Assembly: GCA_947095585.1 (NCBI GenBank)
Contig: OX352763.1
Coordinates: forward strand, 114,431,908-114,495,907
Length of the DNA stretch: 64,000 bases
Source: Nephrocerus scutellatus
Taxonomy: Eukaryota > Arthropoda > Insecta > Diptera > Pipunculidae
Direction of reading: 5' to 3'
Below, in pieces: positions 12,010-21,900 of this stretch; the first letter of the stretch is position 1, and each line of letters begins with the position of its first letter. Under the pieces are notes generated by a model. The model had not been told where the DNA came from. It ran no database searches and saw nothing but the letters and a program-made list of their open reading frames with translations. The translations under genes and the position numbers were made by a program.

Positions 12010-12313
12010 GTGGGCGCCATAGCTCAGTGGATAAGAGCATGGCTTCTGAGCAGAGGTTCGTTGTTCGTGGTTCGAATCCCAGTAACACCAAAAAGTATTT
12101 ACGGTGTCCTACCTCTCGCGAAAGTCTGACAAATGTCCGAGATTAATAACTTGTTACGGAAAGCTCTGCCCAATTCGCCGTTCGGATCCGGCATTCAATT
12201 GTAGGTCCCCTCCATTTGTGTGCATAAATATACATGCTCAACACAAATGATTGCGAGAAGCTTGGCCTTGGACCGCAATGGTCTGTCGCGCCGAATATTA
12301 TTATTATTATTAT
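12010..12313 (+). mobile_element. tRNA-derived SINE, nearly full length
   Basis: The best-preserved copy of the family. The tRNA-like head has the A box TAGCTCAGTGG at about 12,020-12,030 and a perfect B box GGTTCGAATCC at 12,069-12,079. The body ends GGTCTGTCGCGCCGAATATT followed by an (ATT)n tail. Target duplications TGTACAC flank it at 12,003-12,009 and 12,314-12,320. Confidence 0.92.
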
Positions 12314-12639
12314 TGTACACAGTTAGGTCACAATCTAGTCACTGAACTCAGTCTTACTGACATAAGTGCAAGACGTTCTAAGATTTATTAAAAGTTCCAC
12401 CAGATACCGATCTAGGCAAGATAGTCAGTACGTCTCCGCAGTTTTGTGTTATTTTGCTAATTTTGTACTTAATAATTCCTCTAATTTGATTTTTGTGTTC
12501 ATACAGTAGATATGATTTAAGTTTATATTGCCTATTTACTGGTCAAATCAAATTAATGGTACTAAGCTCGATGGCATGCACCACATAACCTATATCTTCA
12601 ACAATATTCTTATATATTCGATGTATCCAAGTCAATTGA

Positions 12640-13195
12640 AGCTAGCAAAGATTATTACTGTTCCGAAAAAAGCTCACCCCCGGTAAACGATGAATGTCCA
12701 ATTGCTATTTTGTCGTTTTAATCTAAATTATTTGAAGCAGTTTTGAGAAAACAGATAAAAACGCACCAAACGAACCAATTTACGAGTAATATGCTATCTT
12801 TGCTTCGATCGGGTTTCAGGAACGGTTTCAGCTGTATTACAGCCTTGCTTAAAATTGCTGATAACATGCGACAGAGTCTTGTCAAAGATGAAATGTCCAT
12901 AATGATTCTTCTCGAATTTTCCAAGGCTTTTGATTCTGTCAACTACGAGCTATTCATACACAAGCTCAAGTGCTATTTTATTTCCTCTTTACAGCCAATA
13001 AACTTGTTTTGAGCTATCTGAGTAATCGACACAGTTTCCAAATATCAACTTTTAGACAGCTTTCACGAGGCGGACCTCAAGGATCAGTACATGGTCCAAT
13101 TTTGTTTTCGCTGTTTGTTAACGACCTCCCTGCCGTAATTAACAATTGTAGATATCACTTATATGCACATGATATGCAGTTGTACTTCTCTTGAC
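12640..13195 (+). mobile_element. Non-LTR reverse transcriptase fragment (family E)
   Basis: Two overlapping frames (12,743-13,012 and 12,970-13,194) give SGFRNGFSCITALLKIADN, then LLEFSKAFDSVN, SYLSNRHSFQ, GPQGSVHGPILF and finally YAHDMQLY. The catalytic box reads YAHD instead of YADD, so even a repaired frame would lack one catalytic aspartate. Only the polymerase core is present. Confidence 0.8.
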
Positions 13196-13494
13196 TTGAA
13201 TTTGTTTCCCTGCTCTCACAATGAAAAACTTAAAACTTAACCTTAGAAGAGCTCGCACAATGAATAGGTTGTGACAGCAAAGTTTCAAATTGTGACAAGC
13301 TTCATTGCTATTATATTGACGACATAACAACAACAACAACAAAAATTACACTCCCGTTTCAAAATGTTGCGAACTTCATTCTGTATTTCTTCAAAAGTTT
13401 ATAAACTTAAGACTTAAAACTTGATTTACCATATAACGAGCAGAAATTTTTGTTTGTCAAAACCAAAATCCATACATTTCTGTAACTATTACCC

Positions 13495-13840
13495 TGCTCT
13501 CACAATAAAAAACTTAATACTAAAGATTTACAGGATTGTATGAATTTCTAACTTAACGAGAAAAAATTTTTGTTTCGTCAAAACCAAAATCCATACAATC
13601 CTGTAATACTAAGTTTTTCATTGTGAGAGCGCCCTTAAGTCTTAAGTTTTTCAATCAATTTTTAGTTAGACGGGTTTTACACGGCGCGTGTTTTGTGAAA
13701 AAAAAATGTTTGTTTTGTCAAAACCAAAATCCATACAATCCTGTAATACTAAGTTTTTCATTGTGAGAGTGCCCTTAAGTCTTAAGTTTTTCAATCAATT
13801 TTTAGTTAGACGGGTTTTCCACGGCGCGTGTTTTGTGAAG
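13495..13840. repeat. Inverted repeat plus 140-bp tandem duplication
   Basis: CTCTCACAATAAAAAACTTA (from 13,498) is answered by TAAGTTTTTCATTGTGAGAG near 13,610-13,629, with ACAGGATTGTATG pairing with CATACAATCCTGT between them, making a hairpin with ~40-nt arms. The interval 13,571-13,698 is repeated almost unchanged at 13,711-13,838, a 140-bp tandem duplication. A third relic of the CTCTCACAATG arm lies near 13,214. Confidence 0.8.
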
Positions 13841-14161
13841 ACTCAAATAAGTGCAAAAGAGAGGGATGATGAAACAGAAACACAATTGCCAGGTGTGTCG
13901 TGGGTAGGATTATCGTTGCGTGTTTTTGACATTTCCTTTTCTCCTAATCCTTTGTTTTTCGAATTTGCTTTATTTGGCTTTTTTATTTGGTGGCGTCGCA
14001 ATGGGTGATGCAATCAAATGGACAGAGAGCTGTTAAATATCACGCAATACCGAGGAATTAAAAAAAGCCTTCGTGTAATGACGTGCGCGTGACGGAATGA
14101 CAGTTCAAAAGAAAATCGCCGAAACATGCGCGTTACATTTACGCGCCGTGTAAAACCAGAC
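13669..14161. mobile_element. PIF/Harbinger-type MITE candidate with TTA duplications
   Basis: GACGGGTTTTACACGGCGCG at 13,669 (and a duplicated copy at 13,809) is the inverse of CGCGCCGTGTAAAACCAGAC ending at 14,161, giving ~21-bp terminal inverted repeats. TTA flanks both ends (13,666-13,668 and 14,162-14,164), the 3-bp target duplication expected of PIF/Harbinger elements. The inner copy would be 353 bp. No transposase is encoded; the open stretch 13,688-14,008 has no recognisable domain. Confidence 0.72.
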
Positions 14162-14164
14162 TTA

Positions 14165-14999
14165 ACAATTGTCGTCTCACACTGATTATTGCAAAACGTG
14201 TGACTTCTGGGTCAACTTGTCGCGTCGGTGAATGTTGATTTACAAATCAAACATGTTACTCCTCACTAGCCCATAAGCAATCTAAACATCTCTTAATCTC
14301 TCTCTCTCTCTTTTAAGCAAAAACTGTTGTGTTTTATTAAAATGTTTTTCCAGACTTAACGGTTGCTTACAGCTTACTGTTGAAAACCTTTATATTCCAG
14401 TGTTATTAAAGATCTTGTCGCGTTAAAAATGCTGTGTACAGTACGCGTGCAATATCCTATTAATGTGATTTTAGTGGAATCAAATAGTCGGGATATTTCT
14501 CCAGGAAATGCATATTTCAGTTTCGTCAATTTATTTCTTGAATAACAATCCCTCGATTCCTTGGAAACTAACTATAATGAAATACACTAGATGTTTTTGA
14601 TTAAGAGCTTCCTGTGTTTGTGTAGTTTGTGAAGTTTAAAGTGATTTTATTACGAGTTTCTATTGTCCTTTCACCTTAATAGTGAAATGAGTTTTAATGA
14701 CCTACATTTTATTTGCATTAAATTGTTCTTCCTCTTTTTCAACATTCTATAAAACAAAATCATCCCATTTTTAAACACAAATAATGCCATTTTTACAAGA
14801 GAATGTAAAGAATATAAAATAGGCATTAGCTCCTTATACTCTGCGTCTGCAAATAATCTTGAGTTTATTTTCCACTTTTAATAAGACCTTAGATTGCTTC
14901 TTGCTTCCTGACCACTGGCTTAGGTATGGTCACCAGTTTATGCTGTATAAGTTGGTCAGGCCTTTCACAAGTTACATGATTCTGCGGTTACACTCTGTG
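14165..14999. other. Intergenic DNA, nothing recognised
   Basis: AT-rich sequence with a short (tc)n run near 14,296-14,310. No gene or element is supported. Confidence 0.5.
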
Positions 15000-16120
15000 C
15001 GGTAAAAACCACCTGTGTTTTCATGCATGAGTAGCAATCGACGATCTTACATTGCTATTGCTATAGTATATTACATAACGAGCGAGGAAAGTGGAGTTTA
15101 TCGTGCGAGTTAGAAGCTTGATGCAATGCTGATTTCGTCGTCTGATGATGATCGCGATTGCTTTATGCTGCGCTACTCTCCACAAGGCTTGATTGGTGAT
15201 AATTTCCGGCCATCTTATTCTCGGTATCCGCACTTATTGACAAAGACTAGGAGCCGCGTGACTCTGTGACGGCTTTTTGAGTCGCGGTACAACTGAATGA
15301 TGTTAATGAGTTTTTCCGGAAGGAGTAGCTACGCGGATGTTAGGTAGCCTATCAAGGTGCATATGTGCGTTGATGGACGTGCCTAGCGAAGTATAATTCA
15401 AAACATTCTTAAAATGTGCCATCTAGCGGATTAATTGTTGTTCCGCCAAAAGGTTCAACGATCCGTATATTGCCTTAGCAGGGTAGTTGATGTGGTGTTT
15501 CTTGTTGGCGAGCTTACGAGCGAGTTGGAAGACTGTGCTGTATTGTCTACTTTCAGCGGCTTGCTGTGCTTGTGTTGCGATGTCGCTTAGCCATGCCCGT
15601 TTATCGTTCCTAGCTGAGCGGCCAACTTGCCGGTCCAGATTCCTATACTTCCGCGCTAATGCGCTTCGCTTGGCACCAGAGGCCGCGTTTAACTCTGCTT
15701 TGATGGATTGGCGTTAACGAATGGTGTTCCATGTGCTATCTGATATCCACTCTTTTCTAGTTTTATCGGGATAACCTAAAATGGTTGAGGCTGCTACCGT
15801 ATACGCATTTACTGTTTTCTCCCATTAAGACTCTATGGTTTGGGGCTGTATCTCAGAGGGTGACTGTTCTATGCTGGATACATGGTTTAACATCTGGGTC
15901 TTTCAGTGCTGCTACAGCTGGCTCTCTCGTTGTTTGACTTTGTCTGGTTGAGCGGACCGCGAGCTTCAATCGCACAGTGCCAACCACAAGGTGGTGGTCG
16001 CTGTAGACGTCGGCTGCTCTTCAGGTTCTAACGTCCAGCAACGATGATCGCCACTTGCAGCTTATAGCGTTGTGATCAATCTGGTTGTTGTACATCTGAT
16101 CAGGGGAGGTCCAGGTCTGT
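15000..16120 (-). mobile_element. EN-RT LINE relic lacking the polymerase core (family F)
   Basis: On the minus strand, 15,830-15,480 reads as the linker between endonuclease and polymerase: KEWISDSTWNTI, then RSALARKYRNLDRQVG, then AESRQYSTVFQLARKLANKK. Around 15,233-15,100 it reads RWPEIITNQALWR, then IIIRRRNQH, a C-terminal motif of the same class of LINE. The polymerase domain between them has been lost. Similar C-terminal sequence sits at 48,340-48,980. Confidence 0.75.
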
Positions 16121-16527
16121 CAATGTGTACTATACCCGGATAATTTTTTAGCCCGATACCTCAATTATTCTGTGTTTTATTGAAATACAAAATTGTTATG
16201 TCCTTATTGAAAAACCCTTTTCAAGATTGTGCAGTAAGATTTTTAACTGACTCACATGCGTTGACACGTTGCTCACGTGCGTTGTCATCTTACTCACTTC
16301 AAACACAATACCACGCCTTATCTGTCAAACAGGCAGTCTTTGCAGGATGCCAACATCAACAAAATTGATTTTAATTTGAAATATTTGACTTCAAAGGCGA
16401 TTATCTCAAAAATTGCACCACTGTAGATGATGCTATGTTCTTCTATATACTAAATGTCACTGTCAATCACACGCGCACGCAAGCACGCGACATTGTGATT
16501 CTAAAACTGTGACTAATTATCATCCTC
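16121..16527. other. Intergenic DNA, nothing recognised
   Basis: No gene, RNA or repeat is supported in this stretch. Confidence 0.45.
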
Positions 16528-16540
16528 TATAAACTAATTG

Positions 16541-16589
16541 TGGGCTCCGTGGCTCAGTGGATAAGTGCATGGCTTCTGAGCAGATTTAT
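16541..16589 (+). mobile_element. SINE head-only insertion with 13-bp target duplications
   Basis: Only the first ~43 bp of the SINE are present (CTCCGTGGCTCAGTGGATAA through CTTCTGAGCAG), ending just before where the B box would be, followed by ATTTA. TATAAACTAATTG occurs at 16,528-16,540 and again at 16,590-16,602, so this is a complete retroposition event of a very short RNA rather than a copy cut by later deletion. Confidence 0.85.
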
Positions 16590-16639
16590 TATAAACTAAT
16601 TGGCTGTATACCTCACGCACAAAGTGGTTCTTTAATTGA

Positions 16640-17063
16640 AATATCATCGGCATACCAATTCAGTGGCTCACAAATTTTAACGTAGACACAAACCATAATG
16701 GGAGAACACTTTTAAGTAAAATTAAGAAATATTTCAATTGTAAGACAATTTACATTTAATAGAATAATACAAACTAGGAGCCCGTTTATTCATATAACGG
16801 GCTGCAGGCACACTTGTCAATATACTGATTCAGTGATGCACAAACATTTAACAGAGACATAAACCATAATGGCAGCAACTCTTTGAATGGTTCTCTTACT
16901 TTTCTTTTTGTGATTCTCAAACCTTACTTTAGTTGATTCTCCAAACTTTCTTTCAGTGATTCTCAAACTTTTTAATAAAAATTTAAAAATATTTTCCTTG
17001 TCATTGAGATTAAATTAAATAATACAAACTAGGAGCCCGTTTATTCGTAAAACGGGCTGCGGC
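16640..17063. repeat. Tandem repeat units ending in an AGCCCGTT hairpin
   Basis: Two related units. Each has ATTCAGTG, CACAAA, AAACCATAATGG and AATACAAACTAGGAGCCCGT, ending in a hairpin where AGCCCGTT pairs with AACGGGCT (16,779-16,804 and 17,034-17,058). The second unit is longer because of a local triplication of a GTGATTCTCAAAC(T) motif near 16,910-16,970. It is possibly a MITE or satellite. Confidence 0.75.
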
Positions 17064-17209
17064 CACAATCGTTTCCTACAAATTCCTCCTACAATGTTTG
17101 TACTTCAGCTTAACACAATCCGGGCCAGGTTCGTTCATTTTTTGATATATATATGAAAAACTTCACTGCACGACTAATGGATGGTATTCCAATCAGCAAA
17201 TTTATGGGT

Positions 17210-17620
17210 TGCCATACCGGGTTCGAGTTGGAGCGTGAGCCCCGCGCTTTCCTAGCTTGCGCCATTAAGCATACTCATGGTTAGAAATACTATACTTAGC
17301 GGTCCTCTCTTCGAGAGTAAACCGTAAGCCAGTATGTAGGCCAAGGCCAGAACAAAACTGGTCCTCAACCAATGGTTGACCCAGACTCAGCTAACCTCCA
17401 AGGAGATTAACCTTATATGTGGGCGGAATCAACCCCCGTAGTACCAACGCGACCTTGGTGAGGTCTGACATCAAGGAACTCAGCTCTTTCAAAATGAGTG
17501 CCTGGGCAAAGCAGATCCTGACAGCACGTTCGTCCGGAACCTCGTATCCAATCATTTGCCACTAGGCCGCCCGGGATAGAAACTATCCCAAGCACTACCG
17601 TGTCCGTGTCCGGTAGGAGC
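17210..17620. repeat. Unclassified dispersed repeat, copy 1
   Basis: The segment shares ordered blocks with 38,060-38,430: TAGCGGTCCTCTCTTCGAGA, GTACCAACGCGAC, TTGGTGAG, TCTGACATCAAG, ATGAGTGCCTGGGC, GTCCGGAACCTCG and ATCATTTG. Both copies point the same way. The minus strand has a 72-codon open stretch (17,413-17,631) whose last half is also readable in the other copy, so part may once have been coding. Confidence 0.7.
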
Positions 17621-17754
17621 GCTTCAGACAAAAAACCGCGCCCATTCTGACATTTCTTAGCAGAAGCCCCCTGCCCATTTAATCTTCCGAGTTAAACCAA
17701 GTATCAGACTTATAATAACCAGACGATAAAGTAAGATACAGCCATACCAACCAA

Positions 17755-18010
17755 TATCCAGGGAAATCAAGTTTCGTTTGAGCAATGTAGGCGGCTTCAC
17801 GGATAACAGGGAAAGAGGGATAGTGGAATCACTGGCCAAGCTGACTCCCTTAGCGAGCTTGCTGTCATAAAATGTTGCAAAAGCTTGAATTTAAAAAGAA
17901 TTTTGAAGTAATAATGAGCACCAAAAAGGAATTAAGATCTGAGACTAAATACCAAATTCATACGGGTGCTATAAAGTGGTATACGAATGGATCAAAGAAA
18001 TCTGAAGGCA
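17755..18010 (+). mobile_element. LINE family C fragment, upstream of Ork1 exon 1
   Basis: About 255 bp match 19,762-20,018 in the same orientation with roughly nine in ten bases shared by eye, for example ATCCAGGGAAATCAAGTT at both starts and AAGAATTTTGAAGTAATAAT inside. The protein sense (RLSKVGGFTDGRERGIVES in the other copy) belongs to the region around RNase H of family C. Confidence 0.85.
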
Positions 18011-18796
18011 CGGGTTCAAGGAAAGTTCAATCTCAATGAGATGGAAATAAAACCCTCATATTTTGGACCTTTTTATGGTGGGGTTTTAAGCGGTTAGTGG
18101 TTGGTGGCGGAGTCTGTTGATTAATGTCAAATGGTAGGTAATAATAGCAGCCAAGTTAATTTGTTCCAATTGAGTAAAATGTTTTGATAAAATAATTTTT
18201 GAGTACATAAAAATTGGTAAGATTTAAACTTTAAATTCACTAAATAATTAGCCATCCATCATTATCAGTAACTGAAAATGGAAAATGAAGTCATAAAAAT
18301 TTGGCACGTAACGAATGTAATTGTTGCTTTTACTTAGCTGAGAATCCAACCTTTTCCGGAATATTACGCTACTTGAGTCCGATTGATTTTATCTGTGTAT
18401 CGTATCGTACTAAACGTCCAAACTCTGGAATGCTGACCTGCCGTTCTCGTTAGGGTTAACAAACTACAAACTGAATAGGTAACTGCTGCGTATGAGAAAT
18501 TATTTTAATGTACCTCTATGCTTTTGTTTACATTCCTTGTTAATATATTTTTTTTTAAACGTAATCGACGTTAACTGTGTGCAGTTAAGCGAACGTGACT
18601 AAAACTACTGGCTGTATGTTTTACAAACGAATAATTAACACGTCTTAAGCATTATTTTTTTTGTAAATGACTTGAATTTTTGCTTGAATAGAGGTTTATG
18701 ATTCTAGAGCTAAGATCAATCTGTATGCAATTCCGTACGCGTTCGCGTGTATGTGCGTAAGCCAGTGTTAATGTTAGTCTATTGATAAAAAAAGAA
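18011..18796. other. Upstream region of Ork1
   Basis: This should hold the 5' untranslated region and possibly the promoter of Ork1. I see no clear TATA box and initiator pair that I would defend. Nothing else is coding. Confidence 0.4.
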
Positions 18797-18941
18797 ATGA
18801 TGTCCCCAAAGCGATGGATTCTGTTGCTTATCTTCTACATATCGTATCTTATGTTTGGCGCCAGTATCTACTATCACATTGAACATAATTTGGAGAAGCA
18901 CAGACGTGCTGAAGCACTGCAGCAAAGAATTGAAATTAATG
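18797..18941 (+). CDS. Ork1: Ork1 exon 1: N-terminus and first membrane helix
   Basis: The exon encodes the short cytoplasmic N-terminus, transmembrane helix M1 (WILLLIFYISYLMFGASIYY) and the start of the extracellular cap helix (HIEHNLEKHRRAEALQQRIE). It ends in phase 1 at a GGTGAGTG donor. The next coding base is 16 kb away. It is flanked on both sides, 1-2 kb away, by direct copies of a LINE C segment. Confidence 0.94.
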
Positions 18942-21900
18942 GTGAGTGCAGAAAATATTACATTAATATTACATTTATCGTATGTTATTTTATGCCTATT
19001 AGTTTGAATGTGAACGATCTCGATTGTTGTTGTATTAATCATGATCCCTTAAGTCTGAGTAATCGTTAATCGACGAGCATGTAATAGAGTCTATTTTTAA
19101 AGTAAGCGTAGTTCCAATTTCATACGGCAGTGTTTGAAGCCCTCGGTTGTTATCCAAGTCAAAGGAGATCGTCATCTTTATCGTTTGGACACGTTTGTGC
19201 CACTTGTACACCCATAATTAATTTCTAAACGACTCTCCAAAATCAGCATTTAATATCCAATAGATCCCGCACTTAAAAAATCGTCGAGCACTCCAAAGCG
19301 CTTATATCACCTTTTCGACTTACTTACTTAACTAAGTGGCGCTAAAGTTTTGGGTGAACCTGGACCTCAAATAATTAGCAATGTCTTTTGCTAACTGCCT
19401 CTAATTGCGCACAACTCTCCCTTGGCACATCACCAACCACGTGTGCGCTATCTTAGGCAAAACTTCTAAAAAAATCTAAAAGAGCCTTCATAGTATGCCG
19501 AAGGGGGGCAGGTAAATCCTGTAGTAGTCCTGATAGTCCAAGAATAATGCACTGGATGTACACCATCATAGTTATTCCAATGACTACCTACGGAGCAGTG
19601 GCATCGGCGAATAAGACCAAGTTAAGCGCCACAAAAATTGGCCAAAGTGGAAATAGTGCAGAGACTGGCGTGCGTTTTAATTACAGGGGCGATGAGAACC
19701 TGACCCGGGCATGGAGGTGATCCTTGAACTACTCCCACTAGACTTAGTGGTAGAGAGCAAATCCAGGGAAATCAAGTTACGTTTGAGCAAGGTAGGCGGC
19801 TTCACGGATGGCAGGGAAAGAGGGATAGTGGAATCACTGGTCAAGCTGACTCCCTTAGCGAGCATGCCATGTGATAACATGTTGCAAAAGCTTGAACTTA
19901 AAAAGAATTTTGAAGTAATAATGAGCACCAAAAGGGAGTTCAGATCTGAGACTAAATACCAAATACATACGGTGCCATAAAGTGGTATACGGATGGATTA
20001 AAGAAATCTGAAGGCACGGCTGCTGAAGTCTATGGGCCACGAACCAAGTACTAAATAGCAATGGAGCAGTACCCGAGTATATATCAGGCAGATGTAAGTG
20101 CCATCGAAAGATTCGCTCCTTTATTCGGAAAAGAAACTACATGAGGCAGGAAATAGCTATCATTACAGACTTAGATGCCTGGATGCATTTCATATTACAT
20201 CCAAACTTGTGGTGGAATGCAGTGCGAAGTTAAGAAAGAAAAGCAAAGGAAATGCTGAGGAACTATAACCCAAAGAGGTCTCAGCTGATAATGGGACTAA
20301 GTAGAAGTAATGTAAGAATCATTGCGGGTTTCCTAACAGGACACTGCAAACAAAAATTAGAAGAGGATGGCAGCTGCAGACTCTGTGGGGAAGCGGAGGA
20401 GACCCCGTGACATCTTTCACCGATAAGGAGCAATGATCCGAAAGAGATCACATTGGAACTCACGTTATCTCGGAGTTACTACACCCCATTTAACATCAAG
20501 GCAAAGCTGCGCTGTGCTGTTTCTCCAAGTAAGATTCGTGCACTCTGCGGGCCGAAGCTTTGATGTCCATTTACTTTACATCTCCTAGCCGCCTTCTCAA
20601 ACGTCTAATACGTAGTTTCTTGGGTAACTCGATGTTGCTGCATGGCTCGTAAAACTCGTTATTGAATATTATCTTCTAAAGTCCATCATTGCAAATGGGA
20701 CCAAATTTCGTCCGAAGGATCTTTCGCTCTCGAAGACCCGATTTCCATACTTCACCGCATTAGAGTTCAACTGGGATGAATAACGTCTTATACAAGGTCT
20801 TCTTAGTGTTTCCAGAGAGGCTTTACAAGTTAATTGACTTCTTAGGCCAAAGAACCAGCGATTGGTATTACTGATCCTTCATTTTATTTCAGAGCGGGTG
20901 TCTTAATCAATTGTTGTATCGAAGCCTTGCTATACAACGCCCTTAACTAATTTAAAGTTTTAGCTGTCTATTGTGACATTCCGGTTAACGTCGTTGCTCA
21001 GGGGTTTGTGCGTTGGATTACTGGAAAAGAGTTTGGAATCCCAGAAAACACCAAAAGCTTTTTCACGCTTACACCTCTCGTGGATTTGTCGCACTGTAAA
21101 TATGTGGTCTATTGTGGAGTTTCTGCCCAGAGGCTTGTCAGCTTGATGATGAATGGCTTCAGACCTTCACACAATACGGAAGATATGATCTAATAGCGGA
21201 TGTTATCGGGATTAGTTCCTCTGTTTTTGGGCGCAGTTTATTAGGTGTCTTTTCTTATGGATCGGCCAAACAATGCTAAGATTCCATTCGTCAGACATCT
21301 TTATGCCTAACAAAATTTTAAAGCTCTTGTGTGCCATGCATGAAGTCTATTACTGTACAGGGTGACTGACACGAAGTGTCAAAGTAAAAAAATGTTCACA
21401 AATATTGAAATTTTCGAATTGCATTAGCCGTTTTCGATTTGGCCACCCTTGGCCGCGATTATGGCCTTCAAACGGCCGACAAAGCTTTTGCATGCAGCAC
21501 GATAGTGGCTCTGCGGTATTTCGGCCCATTCCCGGCGAAGCGCTTGCTTGAGATGATCGACACTTTGGTATTTTCTTGTCCCAACCCTACTCTTCAAAAT
21601 ACCCCAAACCGAGAAATCTAGCGGATTTGCATCCGGTGAATTTGATGGCCATTGGGCAGTGGAAATGAACTGCGGAACGTTGTTTCTCAGCCAATCTTGA
21701 TTGACGCGCGCTTTATGACTCGACGCCGAGTCAATAACGAACGGTGACTCATCGGAGAAAACCAAATTCGGCAAATAGCCACTTTCGTGCATGCGTCGAG
21801 CATCGATGAGACCTTCATTTATTCGGAATTTCAAGGCCTTTAGTCCAAGATGATCTTTCCATGTGTGCTGCATCCGTTCGAGCGAAATGTTCGCCTCACG

